Part shown: positions 36,172 to 45,194 of the stretch, piece by piece | Layout of the letters: every line of letters begins with the position of its first letter | How positions within the stretch are numbered: the stretch's first letter is position 1 | NCBI RefSeq assembly: GCF_015351105.1 | Contig: NZ_JADKRR010000001.1 | Location: 682,001-746,000 of the forward strand | Reading direction: 5' to 3' | DNA length: 64,000 nt | DNA from: Clavibacter sp. VKM Ac-2872 | GTDB lineage: Bacteria > Actinomycetota > Actinomycetes > Actinomycetales > Microbacteriaceae | Translations under genes and position numbers: made by a program | The notes under the pieces: generated by a model | What the model was told of the DNA's origin: nothing | The model's database searches: none | The model's input: only the letters and a program-made list of their open reading frames with translations

Positions 36172-37401
36172 TCAGCCGCGCAGCCGCGGGTAGGCGGCGA
36201 GCGTCGGCACGTGCCGCGCGCTGGTGAGGAGGAACCGGTCGGCCACCCCGCGGACGGGCCGGGACGCGGCTACCCGCATGGCGCCGCGCAGCACCCTCTG
36301 CCCGACCGCCGAGGAGGGGTGCGTGAGCCGCGCACCGCCAGGCGGCAGCCCCTGGGCGCTGTCCGCGTAGCGGCGGAGCTGTCCCTCGTAGCGCGCGAAC
36401 GCGGCCGCGAAGGTGTCGGCGGGATCGGCGAGCGCGCGTCCCAGCTCGCCCGCGAGCACGTGGGCGGCGACGAGGGAGAGGGTCGTGCCCATGCCCGTGG
36501 GGCCGGATCCCCAGGCCGCGTCGCCGAGGAGCGCGATGCGCCCCTTCGACCACGTCGAGACGATCACCTGCTCCATGCGCTGCGTGTAGAACTCGTCCGG
36601 GCGCGCCTGGAAGCCGTCGAGGATCCGCTCGACCTGCCAGCCCGTGCCGCGGAAGCGCGCGCGGAGCACCGTCATCTGCGCGTCGAACGGCAGCTGCTCG
36701 AAGCCGGACGGCTCCGACTCGAACGACAGGCTCGCGCGGATCGTGCCCTCGTCGTCGGGGCGGATGGTGGCGTTCCGCGCACCGCGCCCCGTGAGGAAGT
36801 CCCAGTAGTCCGTGTCGCCCGCGATGCGGTCGATCGTCCCGTAGGCGATGCTCACGCCGTGGTCGCGGAGGGTGGTCTCCTCGGCGAACGCCAGCCGACG
36901 CGTCCGGGAGCTGCGGCCCTCGGCGACGAGCAGGAGGTCGTAGCGCTCGTGGGATCCGCTCGCGAGCTCGACGTCGACGCCCGTCGCGTCCTGCTGCACG
37001 CCCGTCACGAAGTCGCCGTATCGGAGCTCGACGTCGTCCCGCACGAGGTCGACGAGGATCCCCGCGAACCGGCCGCGCAGGATCTCCACCTCCGCCGTCG
37101 GCCCGTCCGTCCCGGTGCCGCGCGGGAAGGTCGCGACGACGCGGCCGTCCTCGTCCACGAAGCGCGTCCCGTCCTCGCCGGTGAGGTTCGCCATGACGGC
37201 GTCCTCGATCCCCATGCGGCGGAGGACGTCGCGGCCGAGGCCCCGCACGTCGATGTTCTGCCCGGCCTGGCGCTGCTCGGCCGAGCGCTCGAGCAGGGTC
37301 ACGTCGAAGCCCTCGCGGTGCAGGCCCCAGGCGAGCGCCGGGCCGGCGATGCTGGCTCCCGTCACGAGGACCCTCGGGCGGTGATGGGTGGTGTCGGACA
37401 T
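36172..37401 (-). CDS. FAD-dependent aromatic monooxygenase-like protein
   Basis: A 409-residue flavoprotein of the PHBH-like class. It has GxGxxG-type VLVTGASIAGPALAWGLHREGFDVTLLER at the N-terminus, the DG-type block DLLLVAEGRSSRTRR, and GDAAWGSGPTGMGTTLSLV for the FAD ribityl. Close relatives in actinobacteria act on antibiotics (TetX-like) or aromatics. ATG at 37401 has AGGAG. Divergent from a MarR regulator with a perfect operator between, a typical inducible defence against phenolics or drugs. Confidence 0.92.
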   Translation of the reverse strand: MSDTTHHRPRVLVTGASIAGPALAWGLHREGFDVTLLERSAEQRQAGQNIDVRGLGRDVLRRMGIEDAVMANLTGEDGTRFVDEDGRVVATFPRGTGTDGPTAEVEILRGRFAGILVDLVRDDVELRYGDFVTGVQQDATGVDVELASGSHERYDLLLVAEGRSSRTRRLAFAEETTLRDHGVSIAYGTIDRIAGDTDYWDFLTGRGARNATIRPDDEGTIRASLSFESEPSGFEQLPFDAQMTVLRARFRGTGWQVERILDGFQARPDEFYTQRMEQVIVSTWSKGRIALLGDAAWGSGPTGMGTTLSLVAAHVLAGELGRALADPADTFAAAFARYEGQLRRYADSAQGLPPGGARLTHPSSAVGQRVLRGAMRVAASRPVRGVADRFLLTSARHVPTLAAYPRLRG

Positions 37402-37467
37402 GCGGTGATCTCCTCGTGTCATCGAGCGGGCCCGGGATCCCGGGCCCGAGTAGACTCTATGGCGTAG

Positions 37468-37486
37468 ATGCTTCACGGTGAAGCAT
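37468..37486. promoter_or_regulatory. MarR-type operator, perfect 19-bp inverted repeat
   Basis: ATGCTTCAC-G-GTGAAGCAT, two 9-bp arms around one base, midway in the 110-nt gap between the divergent monooxygenase and marR-type genes. Its length and position fit MarR-family binding; both promoters would be covered. The adjacent 37451-37459 stretch (TAGACTCTA) is AT-richer and may hold the -10 elements. Confidence 0.8.
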
Positions 37487-37511
37487 TCCGGCCGACTCGG
37501 AGGATCACGAC

Positions 37512-38006
37512 ATGTCCCACACCATCGCGGTCCCGGGGGACCGCTCCGACGTGCTCGAGCGGCTCCGGGACTACACGACCGCGTTCGACGAGTCGGTGCG
37601 GCAGCTGGCCGCGGCGGTCGGGCTGCCGACGACGGACACGACGGCGCTCGCCGAGGTGATCTGGGCGGACACCGCCGGTCGCGCGCTGTCCCCGGCCCGC
37701 CTGTCGGAGAAGCTCCACCTGACCTCGGGGGCGACGACCGCGCTCATCAACCGGCTCGAGGGCGGCGGCCACCTCGAGCGGAGCCGGGAGAGCGCCGACC
37801 GGCGGGTGGTCACGCTGCGGGCGACCGCCGCGTCCCGCGCGCGCGTGACGACCATGCTGCGGGGCGCGCAGGCCGAGGTCGACCGGGCGCTCGACGGGTT
37901 CACCGCCGCGGAGCTCCGCACGGCGGCCGCCGTCGTGCAGGCGGTCGCGGAGGGGACCGCGGCGGGCACCCGCGGGATGGCGGGCGACGGCGGCGCGTCG
38001 ACCTGA
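37512..38006 (+). CDS. MarR family transcriptional regulator
   Basis: A 164-residue winged-helix protein. ARLSEKLHLTSGATTALINRLEGGGHLERSRESADRRVVTLRAT is the classic MarR recognition helix and wing. It has an N-terminal dimerisation helix and a C-terminal helical bundle. GGAGG is seven nt before ATG 37512. It is divergent from the FAD monooxygenase and most likely represses both itself and that gene through the intervening palindrome. Confidence 0.93.
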   Translation: MSHTIAVPGDRSDVLERLRDYTTAFDESVRQLAAAVGLPTTDTTALAEVIWADTAGRALSPARLSEKLHLTSGATTALINRLEGGGHLERSRESADRRVVTLRATAASRARVTTMLRGAQAEVDRALDGFTAAELRTAAAVVQAVAEGTAAGTRGMAGDGGAST

Positions 38007-38022
38007 GCGGTGCAGCGCCGGG

Positions 38023-38808
38023 TCAGCCCGCCGGGACGCAGGGGCTGTCGCAGCCCGCGGCACGCTCCCGTTCGCGCGCCCGCTCCAGCAGCGACACGTG
38101 CAGGTACCCCGCGTACCCGCCGGGCGTGCGCCCCTCGCGACGGCTCGACGTGAGCACCTCTCCGGCCGCCGACGCCGTGATCCGCGCGTCGAGCGCCCGG
38201 AGCCTGCCCACCAGGTCGACGTCCTCGTGCTCCGCGAAGGCCGGGAAGCCGCCGGCCGCGACGTAGGCGTCGGCGCGCACGCCCAGGTTCGCGCCGTGCA
38301 CGTGCCCGTTGGCGTGGCCGGGCACGCGGGTCGCGCGCCAGGCCGCGACCTGCGCGGGGCTCAGGGCGTCGAACTCCGGACGGACGGTGCCGACGACCAC
38401 GTCGGCCCCCGCGTCCGCGAGCTCGAGCTGGCTCGTGATCCACGCGGGCGGCACCGCGGAGTCGGCGTCGGTGCACGCGATCCAGTGCTCGGCGTCGTCG
38501 CCGTCCCAGCCGGCGCGGGCCGCGTCGACCCCCCGGGCGCGCGCGGCGCCCACGCGCCCGGCCGCGCTCTCGATGACCTCGACGCCCGCGGCGCGCGCCA
38601 CCTCGGCGGTGCGGTCCCGGCAGTCGTCGGCCACGAGGATCACGCGCACGCGCACCCCGACCGCGCGCGCCCGGGTCGCGGCGGCCTCCACGGACGCGAG
38701 GCAGCGGCCGACCAGCTCCTCCTCGTCGCGCGCGGGGATGACGACCGTGACCGCGCGGATCCGCGGTGCCGGCTCGCCCTCGACCGCCGCGGCCGACCCG
38801 CCCGTCAC
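38023..38808 (-). CDS. Glycosyltransferase family 2
   Basis: A 261-residue GT-A enzyme. VTVVIPARDEEELVGRCLASV begins the fold, CTDADSAVPPAWI carries the D-x-D metal site, and EHEDVDLVGRLRA the acceptor-side ED-x-x-x-x-R motif. Starts with GTG overlapping the stop of the large fusion gene (GTGA), so it is coupled to it. In many actinobacteria a GT2 gene sits next to acyl-CoA dehydrogenase-like, PIG-L and methyltransferase genes, presumably making or modifying a glycolipid or small glycoside. Confidence 0.88.
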   Translation of the reverse strand: MTGGSAAAVEGEPAPRIRAVTVVIPARDEEELVGRCLASVEAAATRARAVGVRVRVILVADDCRDRTAEVARAAGVEVIESAAGRVGAARARGVDAARAGWDGDDAEHWIACTDADSAVPPAWITSQLELADAGADVVVGTVRPEFDALSPAQVAAWRATRVPGHANGHVHGANLGVRADAYVAAGGFPAFAEHEDVDLVGRLRALDARITASAAGEVLTSSRREGRTPGGYAGYLHVSLLERARERERAAGCDSPCVPAG

Positions 38809-41414
38809 CGCAGACCCGTCCGGGTCGCGACCGAGCGCGGATCCGCCGACAGCACCTCGAGCAGGAAGTCGTCCTCCTCGTGCCGCATCAGCACGTGCAG
38901 CCCGGGGACGGCGGCGAGCCGCGCGTGCACCTCGTCGCCCGTGCGCTGGAAGTCGCCCTCCGGGTGCCGCCAGTGGCAGGCGACCAGCGTCCCCGTGGGG
39001 CCGAGGGCGTCGGGCAGGGCGGCCAGCACACGGTCGAACGCGGCCTCGTCGAGGTAGTAGCCGACCTCGCTCATCACCACGAGGTCGAAGGCGCCGGCCG
39101 GCCAGTCGGCGCCCACGTCGCGCACCTCGAGGCGCACGTGCGGAGCGTCGGCGAGGCGCGCGCGGGCCCGCTCGACCGCGGTCGGCGCGACGTCCACGGC
39201 CAGCATCCCGTCGACCCGCTCGGCGAGGCCCGCCGTCGTCACGCCGATGGAGCAGCCGATCTCGAGCGCCCGGCCGTAGCGCTCGTCGGGCAGGGCCGCG
39301 AGGGTGGCGAGGCGCTTGCGGCGCTCGTACCACCGGGTCTGGACGCTCCACGGATCCTCGGCCCGCGCGTACGCGGCGTCGAAGCGCTCGGCGGCGGTGG
39401 GCGTCGCGGGGGCGTCGTCGCCCGCGATCAGCACCTCCCGGTCGCGTTCGGCGTGCCGGAGGAAGCCGGGCTGCAGCACGGCAGCGTCCTCGGGGGCGTC
39501 GGAGAGCGGATCCACCTGGCTGGCGTGCGCCCGGATCGCGGCGCGCTTGGCCTCCCGCACGCGCGCGTCGAGCGGCAGGGCGCGCATCGCGGCCCACGGC
39601 ACGCGCGCATCGTCCGGCGTCGCCCAGTGCCACATCCAGACCGGGTACTCGACGAGCCGGATCCCGCGCTCGGCCGGAAGCGCGCCCACCAGCTCGGCGA
39701 CGACCTCGCCCGTGATCCGGTGGTCGCGGTGCCCGTCGCCGCGCCAGGGAGCGGCGACCCACGTGCCCGGCGCGGCGTCGGCGACGAGCGCGGCGAGGTC
39801 GTCGCGCACGGCGTCGCGGCGCTCGCGGATCCCGCCGTCGGGGTGGCCGAGGAGCACGAGCCGGGCAGCGGGGGCGACCGCGTCGAGGGCCGCGCGGGCC
39901 TCGTCGCGGCGGAGGGCGACGAGCTCGTCCGGCGTGCGCGTCGGGGATCCGGGGTGCGATGCGGCGCCGTCCGTCACGATCACGAGGGTCACCGGCACGC
40001 CGCGGTCCGCGGCCGTGGCCAGGAGCCCCGCGGCGCCGATCGACTCGTCGTCGGCGTGCGCGGAGACGACGAGGAGCGCGGCCATCCCCGCGAGGTCGGG
40101 CGCGGGGAGCGCGGCCCATCGCGGATCCGCCTCCCATGCGTCCGCGTCGGTGCCGGGCTCGCGGGCGTCGAAGGCGACGCCCGTCGCGGCGGTCGTGGCG
40201 GGTTCGGTCGCGGCTTCGGCAGCGGCCGTCGCGGCGGTCGGCGCCGTGGCCGCCGCCCGACGCGTGGCCGCCTCCGCCAGCGCCCCGCCGAGCGAGGCGT
40301 CGTCGCGCTCGGCGTGGTGCTGCCGCACGTACAGTCCGAGGTCGGCCACGCGCTTCGCGTGATCCGCGTCCTGCGCGAGCGGGGCCGGCCCGAGCGCGTG
40401 CGCGACGTGCGTCAGCGTGTCGTCCACCGCCCGGGCGACGACGGCGCGCACCCGCTTCGCGAGCAGCCGCCCCTCCTCGCCCGAGGCTCGCCCCCGGTCG
40501 ACCAGCAGGGCCGCCTCGGCGAGGGACGCGCGCGCCCCGTCGAGCGCCGCGTCGACCGCGCCCAGGTGCGTGAGCAGGAGGCGGTCGGCGCCCTCGCGGG
40601 ACGCCGCCCGGAGCAGCGTGCGCGCCAGCCCGACCGCGCCGCCGTACCAGCAGGCCGCGACCTGGATCCCGCCCCAGTGGAACCCGGGCCGCGCGAGGTA
40701 CCAGCCGGGCGCGCCCACGCGTCGGGCCGGCACGTCCCGCAGGCGCAGCGGCCCGCTCGGGACCTCCACGAGCCCGCGGGCGACCCAGGCGCCGGGCACG
40801 ACCTCGACGCCGGGGTGGCGGAGGTCCACCGCGAACAGTCCGCGCGAGCCGTCGTCGACGGCGGCGGTGATGAGCGCGTGCGTCAGCGACCCGGCCAGCG
40901 AGCACCACGGCTTCGTGCCGGACAGCAGCACGGCGTCGGATCCGCCGGCGTCCGTCGCGGCCGTCAGCGGATCCCCGCCGCCCTCGGCCGCGAACACGCC
41001 CCAGGTCCTCGGCTCCGCGCGCTCCGAGGAGCCGTCCGCCCGCGCGACGTCGCCGTCGGAGCCGGCCCCCGCGGCGTCGCGCTCCTGGTCGAGGATCGCG
41101 AGCGCGTCGAGGTGCGGCTCGACCGTCCGGGCGATGCCCAGGTCGGCCGCGGCGAGCGTGGCGAGCGCCTCCCAGAGGTCCGCCGTCCCGCCCGCGCCCG
41201 GCCGGGCGCCGCTCTCCCCGAGCGCGACGGCGAGCTCCAGCGCCCGCTCCGTCGTCCACCCCGATCCCGGGGGCGTGGCCGCGAGCGCCTGGCGCACGAG
41301 GGCGACGGCGGTCCCGTCGGGATCCTGGCCGGGCGGCACCGCGCCGGAGGCGAGGCGGACGCGCGGCGGCACGTGCGCGTCGGGGGCGGATGCGGGCAGG
41401 GGACCGGATGTCAC
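38805..41414 (-). CDS. Three-domain fusion: acyl-CoA dehydrogenase-like / PIG-L deacetylase / SAM methyltransferase
   Basis: 869 residues in one uninterrupted frame. Domain 1 (1-375) resembles an acyl-CoA dehydrogenase: helical start, LLSGTKPWCSLAG for the flavin/substrate strand, and RPGFHWGGIQVAACWYGG. An Ala/Thr-rich linker (380-430) follows. Domain 2 (445-665) is a PIG-L/LmbE deacetylase with the metal motif AHADDESIG (452-460), HPDGG and the HRDH block at 562. Domain 3 (675-869) is a NodS-like class I methyltransferase with ALEIGCSIGVTT and VVMSEVGYYLDE. The GTG at 41414 has no strong ribosome site. The catalytic Glu of the dehydrogenase domain cannot be identified confidently. Confidence 0.85.
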   Translation of the reverse strand: MTSGPLPASAPDAHVPPRVRLASGAVPPGQDPDGTAVALVRQALAATPPGSGWTTERALELAVALGESGARPGAGGTADLWEALATLAAADLGIARTVEPHLDALAILDQERDAAGAGSDGDVARADGSSERAEPRTWGVFAAEGGGDPLTAATDAGGSDAVLLSGTKPWCSLAGSLTHALITAAVDDGSRGLFAVDLRHPGVEVVPGAWVARGLVEVPSGPLRLRDVPARRVGAPGWYLARPGFHWGGIQVAACWYGGAVGLARTLLRAASREGADRLLLTHLGAVDAALDGARASLAEAALLVDRGRASGEEGRLLAKRVRAVVARAVDDTLTHVAHALGPAPLAQDADHAKRVADLGLYVRQHHAERDDASLGGALAEAATRRAAATAPTAATAAAEAATEPATTAATGVAFDAREPGTDADAWEADPRWAALPAPDLAGMAALLVVSAHADDESIGAAGLLATAADRGVPVTLVIVTDGAASHPGSPTRTPDELVALRRDEARAALDAVAPAARLVLLGHPDGGIRERRDAVRDDLAALVADAAPGTWVAAPWRGDGHRDHRITGEVVAELVGALPAERGIRLVEYPVWMWHWATPDDARVPWAAMRALPLDARVREAKRAAIRAHASQVDPLSDAPEDAAVLQPGFLRHAERDREVLIAGDDAPATPTAAERFDAAYARAEDPWSVQTRWYERRKRLATLAALPDERYGRALEIGCSIGVTTAGLAERVDGMLAVDVAPTAVERARARLADAPHVRLEVRDVGADWPAGAFDLVVMSEVGYYLDEAAFDRVLAALPDALGPTGTLVACHWRHPEGDFQRTGDEVHARLAAVPGLHVLMRHEEDDFLLEVLSADPRSVATRTGLR

Positions 41415-41628
41415 GGGGTGGGGCGCCAAATCGTCGAGGTGTCGTCCGGGCGGGGCCCGGTCGTCCTTCGAACCTACAAGCGTCCGCGGCCGGCTGTCGG
41501 GGTCGGCGGGGCACCGCGCGGATGTGGCAGGCTGGCCGCCTCGGATCCCCCGGCCACGCGGGTGTGGGACCCTGACGTCAGGGCTGGGGCGTGATCCGCT
41601 CCGCCCACGCACGACAGAGGGGACCACC

Positions 41629-41847
41629 ATGGACCAGCACGCCGACCCGCACGCCCACGAGCCCGCGACCGAGGGCCCCGCCGAGGAGCCCACGCCCGAG
41701 GCGGTCGAGGAGTTCGAGCGCCTCGCCGTCCTGCGCATGGGCGGCCAGGACATCGAGGGCGCCCTCGACGAGCTCCCCGACGCGGACGCCCGCGAGGTGG
41801 CGGAGGTCGCCATCGACCGCGTCGTCCGCGGCTACGACCACCTCTAG
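41629..41847 (+). CDS. Small acidic conserved-type protein, function unknown
   Basis: A 72-residue very acidic protein (His-rich first 12 residues, then EEPTPEAVEEFERLAVLRMG, ending DREVAEVAIDRVV-like helices). AGAGGGGA stands before the ATG with proper spacing. No family recognised. Convergent with purC with a hairpin between. The 214-nt gap on its left, up to the large fusion gene, shows a possible promoter but nothing definite. Confidence 0.65.
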   Translation: MDQHADPHAHEPATEGPAEEPTPEAVEEFERLAVLRMGGQDIEGALDELPDADAREVAEVAIDRVVRGYDHL

Positions 41848-41854
41848 CCCGGGC

Positions 41855-41875
41855 GGCGGGCGTCGAGCGCCCGCC
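41855..41875. terminator. Hairpin between convergent small gene and purC
   Basis: An 8-bp stem GGCGGGCG with its complement and a 5-nt loop, placed exactly in the 31-nt convergent gap. Confidence 0.6.
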
Positions 41876-41878
41876 TGC

Positions 41879-42799
41879 CTAGCGCCCGGTGAGCCGCGTG
41901 ATGAGCTCCCGGTACCGCTCCGCCGTCCGCTCCACGATCTCCTGCGGCAGCACGGGCGGGGTCCCGGTGCGATCCCAGTTCGCCGCCAGCCAGTCCCGCA
42001 CGATCTGCTTGTCGAAGCTGTCCGTGCGGTTGCCCGTCGCGTACGCCTCGGCGTCCCAGTACCTCGACGAGTCGCTCGTGAGCACCTCGTCTGCCAGCGT
42101 CGTGATGCCCGTGCGCGGGTCGATGCCGAACTCGAATTTGGTGTCCGCGAGGATCACGCCGCGCTCCTCGGCGATGGCCGACGCGCGGCGGTACACGTCG
42201 AGGGACAGGTCGCGGAGGCGCGCCGCCTCCTCGTGCCCCACGAGCTCCTCGGTGCGCGCGAAGGTGATGTTCTCGTCGTGCTCGCCCTGCGGCGCCTTCC
42301 AGGCCGGCGTGTAGATCGGCTCGGGGAGGCGGTCGCCCTGCGCGAGGCCGGCCGGCAGCGGGATGCCGCACACCGTCCCGTGCTGCCGGTACTCCTCCCA
42401 GCCGGATCCCGCGAGGTAGCCGCGCACGACGCACTCGATGGGCAGCATCTCGAGCACGCGGCAGAGCATGGCGCGGCCCTGCACCTGCGCGGGGATGCCG
42501 ATGCGGTCGAGGGTGTCGCCGTCGACGAGGTGGTTCGGCACGTCGAGCCGGTCGAACCACCAGAGGCTGAGCCGGGTGAGGAGCTCGCCCTTGCCGGGGA
42601 TCCCCGGCTCGAGCGCGAAGTCGTAGGCGCTCACGCGGTCGGTCGCGACGACCAGCACGTGCGGCTCGCCCTCGAGCGCGCGGTCGTCCGTGTCGTCGAC
42701 GGCGGGGCTGAACAGCTCGCGGACCTTGCCCGAGTACGCGTGCTCCCAGCCGGGCAGGTCCCAGTCCGCCGCGTGGCCCGCGGGCGTCCCGGCGCTCAT
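41879..42799 (-). CDS. purC: Phosphoribosylaminoimidazole-succinocarboxamide synthase (SAICAR synthetase)
   Basis: A 306-residue enzyme that joins CAIR and aspartate with ATP. The N-terminal YSGKVRELF (ATP site), VLVVATDRVSAYDF, PIECVVRGYLAGSGWEEY, DTKFEFGI and YWDAEAY, with the C-terminal SFDKQIVRDWL, are all PurC landmarks of the longer yeast-like/actinobacterial type. The ATG overlaps the purD stop (ATGA), so the two genes are coupled. Confidence 0.97.
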   Translation of the reverse strand: MSAGTPAGHAADWDLPGWEHAYSGKVRELFSPAVDDTDDRALEGEPHVLVVATDRVSAYDFALEPGIPGKGELLTRLSLWWFDRLDVPNHLVDGDTLDRIGIPAQVQGRAMLCRVLEMLPIECVVRGYLAGSGWEEYRQHGTVCGIPLPAGLAQGDRLPEPIYTPAWKAPQGEHDENITFARTEELVGHEEAARLRDLSLDVYRRASAIAEERGVILADTKFEFGIDPRTGITTLADEVLTSDSSRYWDAEAYATGNRTDSFDKQIVRDWLAANWDRTGTPPVLPQEIVERTAERYRELITRLTGR

Positions 42800-44046
42800 C
42801 GGATCACCTGCGCGGCGATGTCGGTGCGGTGCTGCGACCCGTCGAGCGACAACCGCCCGACGGCCTCGTAGACGCGCGACCGCGCCTCCGCGAACGACGG
42901 CCCCGTCGCCACGACGCTGAGCACGCGCCCGCCGGTGGCGACCAGCCCGGCCTCCGACTCGGCGGTGGCCGCGTGGGCGATGCTCACGCCCGGGACGGCC
43001 TCCGCCTCCTCGACCCCCTCGATGACGCGACCGGTGCGCGGCGACTCCGGGTAGCCCTCGCTCGCGACCACCACGGTGACCGCGACGTCGTCGGAGAACT
43101 CCGGCCGCGCGACGCCGCCGAGCTCGCCCGACGCGGCCGCGAGCAGCAGCCGCGAGAGCGGCGTGACGAGGCGGGGCAGCACGACCTGCGTCTCCGGATC
43201 CCCGAAGCGCGCGTTGAACTCGATCACGCGGATGCCGTCCGCGGTGAGGATGAGCCCGCAGTAGAGCAGCCCGATGAACGGCGTCTGCTCCTCCGCGAGC
43301 TTCCGCACGGTGGGCAGCGCGATGGTGTCGATGACCTCGTCGACGAAGCCGGCCGGCAGCCACGGCAGCGGCGAGTACGCGCCCATGCCGCCCGTGTTCG
43401 GTCCGGCGTCGCCGTCGCCCAGCCGCTTGTAGTCCTGGGCGGGGGACAGGGGGACGACGTCGTGGCCGTCGGAGAGGAGGAAGAGCGACACCTCCTGCCC
43501 GGCGAGGAACTCCTCGACGAGGACGGTGCCCTGGCCGAGGTAGTGCTGCGCGTGCTCGAGGGCCAGCGTGCGGTCGGCCGTGACCAGCACCCCCTTGCCC
43601 GCGGCGAGGCCGTCGGCCTTGATGACGTAGGGGGCGCCGTACGCGTCGAGCGCGGCCTCGACCTCGTCGATCGTGCCGGCCTGGGCGGCGCGGCCCGTGG
43701 GCACGCCCGCCTCCTCCATGATGCGCTTGGCGAAGGTCTTGGACCCCTCGAGGGCTGCGGCGGCCCGGCCCGGCCCGAAGACCGGGATGCCGCGCGTGCG
43801 CAGCGCGTCCGCGACGCCGGCGACGAGCGGCGCCTCGGGCCCCACGACGACCAGCTCCACGCCCTCCGCGAGCGCGTGCTCCGCGACGATCTCGGGGTCG
43901 TCGATGTCCATCTTCACCACCGGCACGACGCGGGCGATCCCGGCGTTGCCGGGGGCCGCGACGATGTCGTGACCCGCGTCCTCCCGGAGCAGGGCCGTGA
44001 CGATGGCGTGCTCGCGCGCACCGGAACCGAGTACCAGGATCTTCAC
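42796..44046 (-). CDS. purD: Phosphoribosylamine-glycine ligase (GAR synthetase)
   Basis: A 416-residue ATP-grasp ligase, step two of purine synthesis. The N-terminal KILVLGSGAREHAIV, ALEGSKTFAKRIMEEAGVPT, YVIKADGLAAGKGVLVT, QDYKRLGDGDAGPNTGGMGAYSP and EFNARFGDPETQVVLPRL all match. The upstream gap of 373 nt to a divergent gene is described separately. Cotranscribed with purC. Confidence 0.97.
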   Translation of the reverse strand: MKILVLGSGAREHAIVTALLREDAGHDIVAAPGNAGIARVVPVVKMDIDDPEIVAEHALAEGVELVVVGPEAPLVAGVADALRTRGIPVFGPGRAAAALEGSKTFAKRIMEEAGVPTGRAAQAGTIDEVEAALDAYGAPYVIKADGLAAGKGVLVTADRTLALEHAQHYLGQGTVLVEEFLAGQEVSLFLLSDGHDVVPLSPAQDYKRLGDGDAGPNTGGMGAYSPLPWLPAGFVDEVIDTIALPTVRKLAEEQTPFIGLLYCGLILTADGIRVIEFNARFGDPETQVVLPRLVTPLSRLLLAAASGELGGVARPEFSDDVAVTVVVASEGYPESPRTGRVIEGVEEAEAVPGVSIAHAATAESEAGLVATGGRVLSVVATGPSFAEARSRVYEAVGRLSLDGSQHRTDIAAQVIR

Positions 44047-44229
44047 GCCCCCAGCCTATCGACGCCCACCCCACCGGACCGGGGCCCTGGGGGCGGAGGA
44101 GGACGCGCCGATGCCGCGCCTCGCGAGGGGGCGGAGGGTGGGAGGCCGACCCGCCGCGGGCACGGCCCGGGTCGGCTCCCTGCCCGCTCCGGCGTTCTTC
44201 GGGTCCGCCGGCGGGCGCATCGTCCCTGT

Positions 44230-44259
44230 CCTCCCGTCGCCGGGGGAGGCGACGGGAGG
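44230..44259. other. Perfect 12-bp hairpin in the purD upstream region
   Basis: Stem CCTCCCGTCGCC with its complement and a 6-nt G-rich loop. The 373-nt gap (44047-44419) separates divergent purD and the sterol-carrier gene, so a plain terminator is unexpected. It could be a leader or attenuator of purD or the end of a small RNA. The rest of the gap contains an imperfect TCCAT/ATGGA palindrome at 44306-44323 and no credible coding frame. Confidence 0.5.
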
Positions 44260-44419
44260 GCGGGCGTCCTGTCGTGCCGAGCGGGTCGTGTCACCGCGCT
44301 GCACTTCCATACACGGTAATGGATGTCCCCCAAAGCGCGGACGCGGGGCGACGCCCCATTAGGAGGGGCGCGACGCCGGCGGGCGGGTCCGGCCCCCGCC
44401 GCTCTGGCATCCTGGGACG

Positions 44420-44800
44420 ATGGCCAAGGCGCGCATCCACCCCACCGTCGGACAGCCCGCCGTGCGGGCGGCGCTCGCCCAGGGCGCCGACGCCGACCGG
44501 GAGACGCGGGCCACGGCCGTGCGCTTCCTGCTGCAGGCGCTCGCGGATCTCGCGCCCGGCGGCACCGTCGAGGTCCGCGTCCCGCCGTTCGGCGCCGTCC
44601 AGTGCATCGAGGGCCCCGGCCACACGCGCGGCACGCCGCCCAACGTCATCGAGACCGACCCCGCCACGTGGATCGCGCTCGCCACGGGCGGCACGACCTG
44701 GGACGCGGGCGTCGCGGCGGGCCAGGTGCGCGCATCCGGCCTCCGGGCCGACCTCCGCGGTCTCGTCCCCGTGCCCTGGGAGCTCCCGGCCGACCGCTGA
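44420..44800 (+). CDS. Sterol-carrier-protein-like (SCP2-family) protein
   Basis: A 126-residue small protein resembling actinobacterial 'sterol carrier family' proteins of the SCP2-like fold. The helix RETRATAVRFLLQALADL precedes a beta sheet with TVEVRVPPFGAVQCIEGPGHTRGTPPNVIETDPATWI and a final GVAAGQVRASGLRADL helix. This is the commonly observed neighbour of pur genes in actinobacteria; biochemical role unknown. Divergent from purD. Confidence 0.85.
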   Translation: MAKARIHPTVGQPAVRAALAQGADADRETRATAVRFLLQALADLAPGGTVEVRVPPFGAVQCIEGPGHTRGTPPNVIETDPATWIALATGGTTWDAGVAAGQVRASGLRADLRGLVPVPWELPADR

Positions 44801-44849
44801 GCGCCGCCGCGGTTCGTCCCGCGTCGGCGGCACGGGGGATGATGGGTCC

Positions 44850-45158
44850 ATGACCGACGCCCGACCCCAACCCGACGACGAGCGCCGCACCGAGGTCCTC
44901 GTGCGGCGGTCCCCCCGCTACTTCCGCTTCATGGGCGTCGGAGCGGTCCTCGGGATCATCGTGGCGATGGTCCTCACGCTCACGTTCCCGCCGAACCCGG
45001 AGTTCTCCGCGGCGCAGGTGCTGGCGTTCCTGGCGTTGTTCGCGGTCGTCCTCTTCGGCGGGCTCGCCGCGCTGATCGCGCTGGCGCTCGACCGCGCGGC
45101 GTCCCGTCGATCCCGCGTCCTCACCGCCGAGCGCGAGCGGGGCGAGCCGGGCGCCTGA
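44850..45158 (+). CDS. Small two-helix membrane protein
   Basis: 102 residues. A basic cytoplasmic start (RRTEVLVRRSPRYFRF) is followed by helices at about 28-48 and 57-80, and an Arg/Glu-rich tail. Similar small proteins accompany purF/purM in related genomes; function unknown. The ATG lies 49 nt after the SCP2-like gene on the same strand. Convergent with purF. Confidence 0.75.
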   Translation: MTDARPQPDDERRTEVLVRRSPRYFRFMGVGAVLGIIVAMVLTLTFPPNPEFSAAQVLAFLALFAVVLFGGLAALIALALDRAASRRSRVLTAERERGEPGA

Positions 45159-45194
45159 TCCCGCACCCGGCCGCCGGCCACCACGGCACGCCGA

